64,000 nucleotides of DNA from an uncultured bacterium (GCA_905214315.1 CAJMLN010000007.1:1-64000), one strand, 5' to 3'; positions 1-8,700 are shown, counted from the stretch's first letter. Numbers and translations: made by a program. The notes: generated by a model not told the origin, from the sequence alone.

Positions 1-17
1 GGAATGGACCCGGCACG

Positions 18-2666
18 TTACTGGCGGCAATCGGATTTCAGCTTGGAAAATTCAATCATATAGTCGTTTTTCAGGGAAAAATTGGGGTTGTAATAGGGAT
101 CGCCCGCCTCCAGCAGTGTTTTCCACTTTTTGCGGAATTTGTGGCATTCGTCGTTAAAGCGCGCTTTTTTTTCTTCCGTATCTTCCAGCCCTCTTGTTTT
201 GGATTCATAGTGATACAGCTCCGCATACGGCGTAAATACAACTAAGTATCCCTTTTCTCTGAGCTTTAGACAGAGATCCACATCATTAAAGGCAATTTTT
301 AAGGATTCATCCAGCCCGCCGATTTCCTCAAAAAGACTGCGCCGCACCATCATACAGGCGCCGGTCACCGCGCTTACGTTCTGAGCATAATATAATTTTC
401 CCATATATCCGAGATTCGATTTTGGCAGGTTGTAATGGCTGTGACCGGCGATACCGTGAGCGCCCAGCCCTAAAACGATGCCCGCATGCTGAATAGTATC
501 GTCCGCGTAATAGAGCTTTGCGCCTACAGCGCCCACATCAGGACGCTGAGCATACATAAGAAGCTCTTCCATCCACTGGGGTGTAATAACCTCCGTATCG
601 TTGTTGAGCAGGATAATATATTCGCCCTTGGCTTTGGACACGCCGAAATTGTTTACGGCTGAATAATTAAAGGGCTCTGTATATTCGGTAATGCGAATAT
701 GGGAATGTACTGCAAGCTGCTTATAGTATTCAAACGTCTCGGCCTGCGTGCTGCCGTTTTCCACAATAATGATTTCGTAATTGGGATAGGTGCTCTTTTC
801 CAAAATAGAATTGACGCATTTTTCCAGATCGTTTTTATGATCGCAGCTGGGAATGACGACAGAGAGCAGCGGCTGCGCTGGCAGCTCATATTTGATGCGG
901 TAGATCGTCGGAAATGCCGGGCTGCTTTCCACCGCTGCATTGTAGCCTGCCTCCTTTAGGCTTTCCTTTACGGCATTTTTGCCGGCGTCTATCGCGTAGG
1001 TTTTGGAACCGATATCCAAAGCCACCGAATTGGGATGCGAACGCCAGAAATATAACAGCTTGCGGATGTGATAGACTTTTTTTGCCCTGGCAGTAAGACG
1101 CAGAATCATATCGTGGTCCTGGCTGCCGTCATACGCGGAACGGAACAGGCCGGCTTCTTCCACCAGTTTTCTGGCAAATACGGAAAAATGACAGATGTAA
1201 TTATTGGCACGCAGATTGTCAATGGCAAAATCGGGTTTGAAATGGAAAGTAATGATCTTTGTAATGTTTTCGCCCTCAAAGGTAGCCTCGTCGGTATAGA
1301 GAAAATCAGCATCGTGCGCACAGATCGCGCGCATGTTTTCAAACAAAACAGAGGGATGCAGAACGTCGTCATGGTCAAACAGCGCGATATATTCGCCCGT
1401 GGCCATTTCCAGACAGCGGTTTGTATTTTCAGAAATTCCCATGTTTTTTTCAAGTTTCTTATATACAATGCGGCCGTCGTTTTTTGCATATTGCCGTGCG
1501 CAGGCTTCCACCTCGGTATGCTGGGCGTCGCTGCCGTCGGCCAGGCACAGCTCCCAGTTCTTATAGGTCTGCGCCTGAACAGACGCGATCATTTCCTTTA
1601 AATACTTTAAAGGCGTATTATACAGCGGAACCAGAATACTGAATTTGATATCACGGTCAAAAGCAGTATTCTCCTCGCGCTCTCTTCTTTTTTTTGTAAT
1701 CTTGGAATAGTCAAACGGTTTTTTGGATTTTATTTTGTTGCCTGCGATTACAAACGTAGTCCGGATGCCGTTTTTTAACAGTGATTTGATTCCTTTGCAC
1801 AGGTATCTGGTAACGGTAAACTTTAAAAGCACTCGCTTGATCGCTCCGGTTATTTTGCGCAGCGGCGCCGTCATGCGCCAATACTGTGAAGAAAGAATCT
1901 CCTGATGCTGCGAGGATAACGCAAGATAATGCGTTTCCAGCTCCGCTGCTTTTTTTTCAAAGCTCTGGCGGGCTTTTTCGGTTTTTTGAAGGTCCTTTTC
2001 CAAGGCCACATTTGAAAAGGAGAGCTTTTGTACCTCTTCTGTCAGATTTAAAAGCTTTTGTTCATAGCGGAAGACGGCAGAAGCGGCGGTTTCTTTTTCA
2101 AAACAGTAGGCATCCTGAGAGATGAAGGCGGGGAGATTGTTTATGCGGTTGAAAAAACCGTTTTTGGCAAACTCAGCGGCCCAGTAATCTACGGTGTTTA
2201 CATTGATATGGGTAGGATCCTCAAAGTCGGTGGAAGAGGAGGAGAACAAAATGCGGTCGGTGTGCGCGCACAGATTTCTGATGGCGGCTTCTCCGCCTTC
2301 TTTTGTCAGGTGCTCCATAACCTCTATATTGGTGATAAGATCAAAGTGCTTGGGGAATTTTGGGGGAAATTCGTTTTGTATCGGACAGACGGCGCAGAAT
2401 TCCTTTACCGATTCGTCCACCTGGGAGATCGCATATTCGGAAATGTCGATACCGTAGGCCTGTACGCCTAATTTTCTCAGCTCTTCTACTAAAAACCCCA
2501 GGGCGCATCCGGCATCCAGAACCGTAGAGGGATGAAAGGTATCCACAATGGCCCGGGCTACGTTTACAAAAAAACCGCGCAGGGCCTGGTTGCTTTTATA
2601 GTCCGAGGCGCCGGCGTCGCCCATATCGTATTTTTCATAATATTCCTGATTATAGATGGTATTCAA
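18..2666 (-). CDS. Methyltransferase / coiled-coil / tandem family-2 glycosyltransferase
   Basis: A large protein of about 882 aa, probably building or capping a surface polysaccharide. An N-terminal SAM methyltransferase domain carries VLDAGCALG at about residues 50-60. A heptad-rich, charged stretch at about 205-260 looks like a coiled coil. Two GT2 (GT-A fold) domains follow at about 345-580 (FSILVPLYN, FDHDD) and 615-860 (LSVVIPS, LNNDTE). I chose the TTG at 2666 because AGGAG lies 8 bases upstream; GTG at 2675 would touch the Shine-Dalgarno and TTG at 2672 is too close. It is the last gene of an operon with an ABC-2 exporter, 21 bases after the ATPase. The domain architecture is seen; the substrate is unknown. 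Confidence 0.85.
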   Translation of the reverse strand: MNTIYNQEYYEKYDMGDAGASDYKSNQALRGFFVNVARAIVDTFHPSTVLDAGCALGFLVEELRKLGVQAYGIDISEYAISQVDESVKEFCAVCPIQNEFPPKFPKHFDLITNIEVMEHLTKEGGEAAIRNLCAHTDRILFSSSSTDFEDPTHINVNTVDYWAAEFAKNGFFNRINNLPAFISQDAYCFEKETAASAVFRYEQKLLNLTEEVQKLSFSNVALEKDLQKTEKARQSFEKKAAELETHYLALSSQHQEILSSQYWRMTAPLRKITGAIKRVLLKFTVTRYLCKGIKSLLKNGIRTTFVIAGNKIKSKKPFDYSKITKKRREREENTAFDRDIKFSILVPLYNTPLKYLKEMIASVQAQTYKNWELCLADGSDAQHTEVEACARQYAKNDGRIVYKKLEKNMGISENTNRCLEMATGEYIALFDHDDVLHPSVLFENMRAICAHDADFLYTDEATFEGENITKIITFHFKPDFAIDNLRANNYICHFSVFARKLVEEAGLFRSAYDGSQDHDMILRLTARAKKVYHIRKLLYFWRSHPNSVALDIGSKTYAIDAGKNAVKESLKEAGYNAAVESSPAFPTIYRIKYELPAQPLLSVVIPSCDHKNDLEKCVNSILEKSTYPNYEIIIVENGSTQAETFEYYKQLAVHSHIRITEYTEPFNYSAVNNFGVSKAKGEYIILLNNDTEVITPQWMEELLMYAQRPDVGAVGAKLYYADDTIQHAGIVLGLGAHGIAGHSHYNLPKSNLGYMGKLYYAQNVSAVTGACMMVRRSLFEEIGGLDESLKIAFNDVDLCLKLREKGYLVVFTPYAELYHYESKTRGLEDTEEKKARFNDECHKFRKKWKTLLEAGDPYYNPNFSLKNDYMIEFSKLKSDCRQ

Positions 2667-2687
2667 AATCAACACTCCTGTTTTTGT

Positions 2688-3431
2688 TTATCGGCTTACG
2701 TTTTTGTAGGCGTCGCAGACTTCCTGCGCCGGGCCGATCATTTTTACTTTGCCCTTTTCCAGCCACAGGCAGTGTTTGCACAGCCGTTCGATTTGTTCAA
2801 TGGAATGGGATACGATAATTACGGTGGTATCGTCGCGCATCATGGCGTTGATCCGTTCCTCGCATTTTTGCTGAAACAGAAAATCGCCTACCGAAAGGAT
2901 CTCGTCCACAATGAGGATGTCGGGCGTAGTGACCGTGGCAATGGCAAAGCCGATGCGCGCTACCATGCCCGAAGAGTAATTTTTCATCGGAACATCCAGA
3001 AAATCCTGCATTTCGGAAAATTCCACGATGTCGTTGAATTTCTCGTCCATAAATTTTTTGGAAAAGCCTAAAACCGAACCGTTGAGATAGATGTTTTCGC
3101 GGGCTGTAAGCTCCATATCAAAGCCGGCGCCCAGCTCAATCAGCGGAGCGATGATGCCGGAGGTCTCCACAGTGCCTTTGGTGGGCTTTAAAATTCCGGA
3201 TATGATTTTCAGCGTGGTGCTCTTTCCGCTGCCGTTTAATCCTACAATGCCGAATACGTCGCCCTTTTTAATATCAAAGGAAACTTTATCCACGGCGATA
3301 AAATCTTCAAACATCAGCTGGCGCTTGATCAGCTTTAAAAAATATTCTTTGATATTTTCAAGCTTTTCCTTGCTCATGTTAAAGTGCATTTCCACATCGC
3401 GCAGCTCCACTGCATTTTCCTGATTGATCAT
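2688..3431 (-). CDS. ABC transporter ATP-binding protein, polysaccharide/teichoic acid export type
   Basis: Nucleotide-binding subunit that powers the ABC-2 permease encoded just upstream. It is 247 aa with Walker A GLNGSGKST at 64-72, signature YSSGM at 152-156, Walker B ILIVDE at 172-177 and the switch histidine in VSHS at about 209. The long N-terminal stretch before Walker A and the SGIIAPLIELGAGF block are typical of the TagH/Wzt/RfbB subfamily. At this length there is no C-terminal carbohydrate-binding domain of the kind Wzt uses to recognise a capped chain. The next gene is the glycosyltransferase, so the exported substrate is most likely its glycan. Confidence 0.9.
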   Translation of the reverse strand: MINQENAVELRDVEMHFNMSKEKLENIKEYFLKLIKRQLMFEDFIAVDKVSFDIKKGDVFGIVGLNGSGKSTTLKIISGILKPTKGTVETSGIIAPLIELGAGFDMELTARENIYLNGSVLGFSKKFMDEKFNDIVEFSEMQDFLDVPMKNYSSGMVARIGFAIATVTTPDILIVDEILSVGDFLFQQKCEERINAMMRDDTTVIIVSHSIEQIERLCKHCLWLEKGKVKMIGPAQEVCDAYKNVSR

Positions 3432-3443
3432 GTTAAACCCCCG

Positions 3444-4247
3444 TCAAATATGAAGTATAAATTTTCCCTCTGCCTTTTTGAATACGGCGGCGCCTATGAT
3501 AAATGAAAACAGGGCAAAGCCGATGCAGATCAGGTTTTCCTGAAGCCCGGGCACCGTATTGTACATCATAACGTCGCGGAAATAGTTTACAAAATAATAC
3601 ATGGGATTCAGCTTTACCACCGTCGCTACCAGTTCGTGGCCCGCCAGAAGATCATCACTGTAGAGAATGGGGGTAAGATACATCCAGATGGTCAGCAAAA
3701 CACTGTAAAAATGCGCGATATCGCGGAAATAAACCGTGACCGCGCTTAAAAACAGACATATGCCGCAGGAAAATACCATACAGTAAAGAACGGGAATCGG
3801 AAACAGCAGCGTGGTAAGCGTGGGATAAACGCCCTGCAGGAGCATGACCAGAAAGACTGCAATGAGGCTGCAAAGGAAATTGATAAGCGAAAAAATACAT
3901 TTTTCCAAAGGAAACATGTATTTTGGGACGTAAACTTTTTTGATAAGAGGCGCTGCCGTGAGAATAGAGGAAAGTGAAAGCGTGGTAGATTCAGCAAAAA
4001 AATTCCAAAGCGCCCAGCCGATAATATAAAAGGTGGGGAAATTTTCAACCTGCACGCGTAGCAGCATCTGGAATACTTGCGTCAGTACCAGCATGGTGAG
4101 CAGGGGATTGAGCATACTCCAGAGAATACCCAGAATAGATCTTCGGTATTTAATTTTAAAATCCTTTGCTACAAGATTTTTGAGCAGAGGCAAAAAGCGC
4201 TTGAAATTATAGGTAAATTTTTGGAAAGCCGATGATGTTTGCGCCAA
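3444..4247 (-). CDS. ABC-2 type transporter permease, polysaccharide export
   Basis: Membrane subunit of 267 aa with about six hydrophobic segments and the RRSILGILWSMLNPLL block near residue 35 that is characteristic of TagG/Wzm/RfbA-type permeases. It starts at a TTG with AGGAGG seven bases upstream. It is the first gene of the three-gene operon and lies about 140 bases behind a good minus-strand promoter (4394-4422). With the ATPase it should move an undecaprenyl-linked glycan across the membrane. Whether the product is a teichoic-acid-like or O-antigen-like polymer cannot be read from the sequence. Confidence 0.9.
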   Translation of the reverse strand: MAQTSSAFQKFTYNFKRFLPLLKNLVAKDFKIKYRRSILGILWSMLNPLLTMLVLTQVFQMLLRVQVENFPTFYIIGWALWNFFAESTTLSLSSILTAAPLIKKVYVPKYMFPLEKCIFSLINFLCSLIAVFLVMLLQGVYPTLTTLLFPIPVLYCMVFSCGICLFLSAVTVYFRDIAHFYSVLLTIWMYLTPILYSDDLLAGHELVATVVKLNPMYYFVNYFRDVMMYNTVPGLQENLICIGFALFSFIIGAAVFKKAEGKFILHI

Positions 4248-4393
4248 GACGGTTCCTCCTAATCATATATTATATGTTTTACCGATTTCGGGTGCTTTAT
4301 CCTTATTCTGGAATAAATAAAACAGCCGTAACCGGCGGATAAAAGCTGAAAAATTTTTTATGCGTAAAAAGGCATAGACAAAATACCTTTTGT

Positions 4394-4422
4394 ATTGTAC
4401 CCTCCCCTGCAAAAAATGTCAA
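4394..4422 (-). promoter_or_regulatory. Promoter of the polysaccharide export operon
   Basis: On the minus strand TTGACA (4417-4422) and TACAAT (4394-4399) are separated by 17 bases, close to the sigma-A consensus. Transcription would start near 4387, giving a leader of about 140 nt before the permease TTG. Confidence 0.75.
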
Positions 4423-4787
4423 ATATATAAGATGAAATTTTAAAATTCCGAATTGTTCCGTCCGTATAAAAGACATAAAATGGCGAGAATTGAAAAAACA
4501 GGACGCCTAAAGGAAGAATACCCGGGTTCTTTTAATTCCTGATGTGATATCGGGCAAAGAAGCGTCTGTGCCGATTCCGAATCCCCTCTTTTGGGACGGA
4601 TGTGCTTTCTGCGGCGGCCATGGGGGACGGAATTTTTTTGTGTGACGTTTCTTTCTGCAGAATACACCGCCCCAATTGCGCCGTATTGGATACAAAAGGG
4701 CAGAAAAACCGGCGGCGCGGGAGGATCCTAAACAACGGTTTTCGGCCGTCGTCGGCTTGGAGAAAAGTTAGAACCGATCGTTTTTTA
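4423..4787. other. Intergenic stretch with no recognised gene
   Basis: 365 bases between two divergent promoters. Short open frames exist on both strands, but none has a ribosome binding site or a protein-like composition. A short inverted repeat centred on CCCGGG (about 4517-4537) is the only structure I noticed. I see no RNA family that I recognise. Confidence 0.5.
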
Positions 4788-4816
4788 TTGACAAAAAATT
4801 CAGATCCTGCTATAAT
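4788..4816 (+). promoter_or_regulatory. Promoter of the T-box/ior operon
   Basis: Perfect sigma-A consensus: TTGACA at 4788-4793, 17-base spacer, TATAAT at 4811-4816. The predicted start near 4823 leads directly into the T-box leader, so output is probably set mainly by transcript attenuation rather than by initiation. Confidence 0.9.
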
Positions 4817-4822
4817 TCTATA

Positions 4823-5073
4823 TCATAGAAACCGATGATGGAAAAGAGTAGCCTTGCAGAGCCCCTCAAAGAGAGCTGCCGCGGGTGGAAGTGCAGCAGG
4901 GGATCGCCTGGGGAATGGATTCCGGAGGGCGGCTAATAACCGACAGGTTCCGCACCTGTAAAAAAGGCGGAGCATATGGCTTGTATGCGTGAGCGGGCGC
5001 CGGAAATACGGCGTCAATTTGGGTGGCACCGCAGGAAGAGATATCCTGTCCCAATACGGGACGGGGTTTTTTT
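4823..5073 (+). promoter_or_regulatory. T-box riboswitch, tRNA-Trp specific
   Basis: A leader of about 250 nt with the T-box landmarks: AGAGTAG near 4853 (the AGTA loop-E part of the specifier domain), the distal stem I with GGGTGGAAGTGC near 4883-4894, the specifier segment GGAA-TGG-ATTCC, and the T-box proper GGGTGGCACCGCAGG at 5021-5035. The specifier codon TGG (4916-4918) reads as tryptophan. Independently, the acceptor-pairing bases are TGGC, which require a G discriminator next to CCA; bacterial tRNA-Trp has G73, whereas tRNA-Phe and tRNA-Tyr usually have A73. Uncharged tRNA-Trp should stabilise the antiterminator (GGG/AGGA pairing with TCCT/CCC, 5021-5052) and switch on iorA-iorB-paaK. 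Confidence 0.92.
5045..5073 (+). terminator. Intrinsic terminator of the T-box leader
   Basis: CCTGTCCC (5045-5052) pairs with GGGACGGG (5058-5065) across an AATAC loop and is followed by seven T. The 5' arm is shared with the antiterminator, so the two structures exclude each other. The iorA Shine-Dalgarno AAGGAGG lies just beyond. Confidence 0.9.
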
Positions 5074-5094
5074 GTTTTTTAAGGAGGAAAATAC

Positions 5095-6894
5095 ATGGCA
5101 CGGAGATTTTTGATGGGAAATGAGGCGATCGCCTTAGGCGCGCTGCACGCGGGCATCAGTCTGGCGGCGGGCTATCCCGGAACACCTTCTACCGAAATTT
5201 TAGAGGCCGCAGCCCGCGGGGATATCCATGCGCAGTGGTCCGTCAACGAAAAGGCCGCGCTGGAGGTGGCCGCCGGCGCGTCTTACGCCGGGGCGCGTAC
5301 GCTGGTAACGATGAAGCAGGTGGGGCTCAACGTTGCTTCCGATCCTTTGATGAGCCTGGCCTATGTGGGCGTAAAGGGCGGTATGGTGATCGTGGCGGCC
5401 GATGATCCCGGACCGATCTCCTCCCAGACGGAGCAGGATACGCGGCTGTTTGCGTCCTTTGCCAAAGTGCCGGTATTCGATCCCTCTTCCACGCAGGAGG
5501 CGTATGAGATGATTCAGGAGGCCTTTGAATATTCCGAAAAATATCAGACGCCGGTGCTGTTTCGGCCTACCACGCGCGTCTGTCACGGCTGCGCCTCGGT
5601 TACGGTAAAGGATTCGTTTGAGGCGCGGAAGCCGGAGGGGTTCGTAAAAGAAACCGCGCGGTGGGTCATCTTTCCGCGGACCTCGTATCTGAACCACATT
5701 AAACTGGAAGAGCGCTATGCTGTTTTAAGCGATGATTTTTCCGGGTATCTGCGGAATTTTACAGATGCCGGCAGAGGGAAAAAGGGAATTATTACCGGCG
5801 GCATCAGCTATATGTACGTAAAGGAAGCGCTGCGGGAGATCGGCGCGGAGGTGCCGGTGCTGAAGATTTCAACCCCGTATCCGTTTCCGCAGAAGCTGGC
5901 GCTTTCCTTCCTGACGGGGCTGGACGAGGTGCTGGCGGTGGAGGAGCTGGAGCCGGTGCTGGAGAAGGAAATGCTGCTGCTGGCCGGAAAAGAGCATTTG
6001 GCCGTTGACGTAAAAGGAAAGCTGACGGGAAATGTACAGCCGGCGGGAGAAAACAGCACCGAGAGCGTCAGGCGGGCGCTGCTCCGGTTCCTGGGGCTGA
6101 AGGAACAGCCTCAGGAGGACAAAGCGGCGCCGCCGGAGCTGCCGGTGCGTCCGCCGGTGCTCTGCGCGGGCTGTCCGCACCGCGCCTCCTTCTATGCGGT
6201 AAAAAAGGCGATGCAGGGGAAAAAGGCTGTGTTTGCCGGGGATATCGGCTGTTATACTTTGGGAAACGCCATGCCGCTGGATATGGTGGATACCTGCCTT
6301 TGCATGGGGGCGGATATCACCATTGCGCAGGGACTGCATATCATAGAGCCCGACGGCGTGCATTTTTCGTTCATCGGCGATTCCACCTTTTTTGCCTCGG
6401 GCATTACGGGAATTATCAACGCGGTATATAATCAGACCGATATCATCGTGATTGTGCTGGACAATTCCACCACGGCAATGACGGGCCACCAGCCCCACCC
6501 CGGCACAGGATACACGGTGCAGGGAAAAAAGACCGCGGCCGTCAGCATTCCGGCGGTTCTGCGGGCTGTGGGCGTGGAGTTTGTAGAGACGGTGGATCCG
6601 TTTGACCAGGAAAAGGCAGTGTGCACGGTTCGGCGCGCAGCCGAAGAAAAGGGTGTAAAGGCCATCATTTTCAAGGCTCCCTGTATTGCGGTGGAAAAGC
6701 GCAGACGGCTGTTTGAAATTGACCGGAACAAGTGCATTAACTGCAGGAAGTGTGTGCGGGAGCTGGGCTGTCCGGCAATTGAGGCGGATAAAAACGGTGT
6801 GAAAATTGAAGCGGATCTGTGCTTCGGATGCTCGCTCTGTGCGCAGGTCTGCCCGGTATCGGCGATTCGGGAGGGGGGAGAAAAGAATGTTTAA
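5095..6894 (+). CDS. iorA: Indolepyruvate ferredoxin oxidoreductase, alpha subunit
   Basis: Large catalytic subunit, 599 aa, of the TPP- and Fe-S-dependent enzyme that interconverts an aryl-pyruvate plus CoA with aryl-acetyl-CoA, CO2 and reduced ferredoxin. The N-terminal pyrimidine-binding domain starts RRFLMGNEAIALGAL and contains GYPGTPSTE. The TPP domain has CAGCPHR near 361 and GDSTF near 446 followed by an NQTD...LDN segment. The last 60 residues hold two ferredoxin-like Cys clusters (CINCRKC and CFGCSLCAQVCP). AGGAGG precedes the ATG and the T-box terminator ends just upstream. Regulation by uncharged tRNA-Trp suggests that it runs in the reductive, carboxylating direction; that direction is inference. 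Confidence 0.95.
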   Translation: MARRFLMGNEAIALGALHAGISLAAGYPGTPSTEILEAAARGDIHAQWSVNEKAALEVAAGASYAGARTLVTMKQVGLNVASDPLMSLAYVGVKGGMVIVAADDPGPISSQTEQDTRLFASFAKVPVFDPSSTQEAYEMIQEAFEYSEKYQTPVLFRPTTRVCHGCASVTVKDSFEARKPEGFVKETARWVIFPRTSYLNHIKLEERYAVLSDDFSGYLRNFTDAGRGKKGIITGGISYMYVKEALREIGAEVPVLKISTPYPFPQKLALSFLTGLDEVLAVEELEPVLEKEMLLLAGKEHLAVDVKGKLTGNVQPAGENSTESVRRALLRFLGLKEQPQEDKAAPPELPVRPPVLCAGCPHRASFYAVKKAMQGKKAVFAGDIGCYTLGNAMPLDMVDTCLCMGADITIAQGLHIIEPDGVHFSFIGDSTFFASGITGIINAVYNQTDIIVIVLDNSTTAMTGHQPHPGTGYTVQGKKTAAVSIPAVLRAVGVEFVETVDPFDQEKAVCTVRRAAEEKGVKAIIFKAPCIAVEKRRRLFEIDRNKCINCRKCVRELGCPAIEADKNGVKIEADLCFGCSLCAQVCPVSAIREGGEKNV

Positions 6895-7471
6895 CTGTCT
6901 GTTATGCGGCGTAGGCGGTCAGGGAACGGTTTTGGCGTCCAAGCTGATTGCGCTGGCTTCCATGGAAAAAGGGCTTGCGGTAAAGACGGCGGAAACGATC
7001 GGCATGGCGCAGCGCGGCGGCTGCGTGGTCAGCCATGTACGTGCGGGCGATCAGGTGTTTTCCCCCATGATTCCCCTGAAGCAGGCGGATATCATCATTG
7101 GCTTTGAGCCTGCCGAGGCGGTGCGCTGTCTGCCCTATTTAAAGGACGGCGGTACGGTGATTGTAAACCGGAAGGCGGTAAAGCCGGTAGCCTCCATGCT
7201 GGCGGCCGGGGACTATGACGGCGAAAAAATGCTGGCGTATTTGAAGGAACGGGTGAAAAAGCTGCGGATTGTCGACGGCGAGGACGTCTGCCGGCAGTGC
7301 GGCTCGGCCAAGGTGCTGAATATTGCGCTTTTGGCGGCCGCCGCGGAGACCGGATGCATCGGGATTACGCCCGAAGAGCTGGCCGAGGCAGTAAAGCAGA
7401 AACTGCCGGAAAAATTCCATAGTGTAAATTGTAATGCAATCGCGGTTGTTTGCGGAAAGGAAATACAATGA
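6887..7471 (+). CDS. iorB: Indolepyruvate ferredoxin oxidoreductase, beta subunit
   Basis: Small subunit, 194 aa, of the IorAB complex (pyruvate ferredoxin oxidoreductase gamma-type fold). It begins MFNCLLCGVGGQGTVLASK, the conserved glycine-rich N-terminus of the family, and contains IGMAQRGGCVVSHVR. The ATG at 6887 lies inside the end of iorA (8-base overlap) behind GGAGGGGGGAG, indicating translational coupling and 1:1 assembly. A longer frame opens upstream, but its extra residues do not resemble the family. Its stop overlaps the start of the CoA ligase gene. Confidence 0.93.
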   Translation: MFNCLLCGVGGQGTVLASKLIALASMEKGLAVKTAETIGMAQRGGCVVSHVRAGDQVFSPMIPLKQADIIIGFEPAEAVRCLPYLKDGGTVIVNRKAVKPVASMLAAGDYDGEKMLAYLKERVKKLRIVDGEDVCRQCGSAKVLNIALLAAAAETGCIGITPEELAEAVKQKLPEKFHSVNCNAIAVVCGKEIQ

Positions 7472-8700
7472 AGATGACAGAAGAGCAGCTTGCGCGGATT
7501 CAGAAGCAGATCGCCAGGCTGAAGCAGGCCGGCGGATTTTATCAGAAGAAGCTGGCGGGGATGGAAGCCGGCGATATTCAGACCGCCGGGGATTTTGAAA
7601 AAATTCCCTTCACCTGGAAGGGCGACCTGCGCGAGGCCTATCCCTTAGGGCTTATGGCCGTGCCGCAGGAGCAGATCGTGCGGATTCATTCCTCCTCCGG
7701 CACCACGGGTACGCCGGTGGTCATTCCCTATACGGCCAAGGATGTGGAGGATTGGGCCGTTCAGTTCAGCCGCTGTTATGCCATGGCGGGCGTAACCAGG
7801 GCCGACCGGGTGCAGATTACGCCCGGGTACGGCCTGTGGACGGCCGGCATCGGTTTTCAGGCCGGAGCGGAGCGCCTGGGGGCGATGGCCGTTCCCATGG
7901 GGCCGGGAAACACGGAAAAGCAGCTGCAGATGATGATGGACCTGCAGACGACGGTGCTTTGCGCAACGTCCTCCTACGCGCTGCTGCTGGCTGAGGAGAT
8001 CGCCCGCCGCGGGCTGAAGGATCGAATCTCTTTAAAAAAGGGCATTATCGGCTCGGAACGCTGGGGAGAAAAGATGCGCGGCCGCATTTCGCAGGAGCTG
8101 GGCATACAGCTCTATGATATCTACGGCCTTACGGAGGTCTACGGTCCGGGCATCGGCATCAGCTGCGGGGAAAACAGCGGCATCCATTATTGGGATGACT
8201 ATGTATACATTGAAATTGTGGACCCCATAACCGGAAAGGTGCTGCCCGACGGGGAGGAGGGGGAAATTGTCATTACCACCCTGCAGAAGGAGGGCGCGCC
8301 GCTTTTGCGCTACCGCACCCATGATCTTTCCCGGATTCTGCCCGGCGCGTGCGCCTGCGGAAGCCGTTATCCGCGCCTGGATACGATTAAAGGCCGCACG
8401 GATGACATGATTAAAGTAAAAGGCGTCAATATTTTCCCCAGCCAGATCGAGGAGCTGCTCAGCGGGATTACGGGCGTTTCCAGTGAATACCGGCTGACGA
8501 TAGAGCATTTGCAGGGCCGGGATCACTGTGTCCTTTGCGCTGAAGCGGAGGCCGGAGTGGATCCGGAACGGCTGCGCACAGAGGTGCAGAGTCTGTTTAA
8601 GGCGAAGATCGGTATTACCGTGCAGACGGAGATTCATTCTTTGGGGACATTGCCCCGCAGTGAAAAGAAGACCAGACGTGTGATCGACAACAGAAATTAA
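7468..8700 (+). CDS. Phenylacetate-CoA ligase family protein (aryl-acetate activation)
   Basis: An AMP-forming acyl-CoA ligase of 410 aa in the PaaK family. It shows the phosphate-binding loop SSSGTTGTP near residue 78, YDIYGLTEVYGPG near 214, and a C-terminal lid with GRTDDMIKVKG near 313. The ATG at 7468 overlaps the iorB stop (ATGA) and has AAAGG seven bases upstream. In an operon with iorAB it would convert indoleacetate (or phenylacetate) to its CoA thioester, which IorAB could carboxylate to indolepyruvate. In catabolic settings the same trio can run the other way; the upstream Trp T-box favours synthesis here. Substrate preference is not visible in the sequence. Confidence 0.88.
   Translation: MKMTEEQLARIQKQIARLKQAGGFYQKKLAGMEAGDIQTAGDFEKIPFTWKGDLREAYPLGLMAVPQEQIVRIHSSSGTTGTPVVIPYTAKDVEDWAVQFSRCYAMAGVTRADRVQITPGYGLWTAGIGFQAGAERLGAMAVPMGPGNTEKQLQMMMDLQTTVLCATSSYALLLAEEIARRGLKDRISLKKGIIGSERWGEKMRGRISQELGIQLYDIYGLTEVYGPGIGISCGENSGIHYWDDYVYIEIVDPITGKVLPDGEEGEIVITTLQKEGAPLLRYRTHDLSRILPGACACGSRYPRLDTIKGRTDDMIKVKGVNIFPSQIEELLSGITGVSSEYRLTIEHLQGRDHCVLCAEAEAGVDPERLRTEVQSLFKAKIGITVQTEIHSLGTLPRSEKKTRRVIDNRN

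Noticed and set aside
4440..4838. Several 60-78-aa frames on both strands upstream of the T-box
   Set aside because: They lack ribosome sites, overlap each other on both strands and one crosses the promoter. None looks like a protein family.
4823..5073. T-box specificity for phenylalanine or tyrosine, suggested by the ligase family name
   Set aside because: No TTC/TTT or TAC/TAT codon sits in the GGAA-NNN specifier position, and tRNA-Phe and tRNA-Tyr usually carry A73, which does not pair with TGGC.
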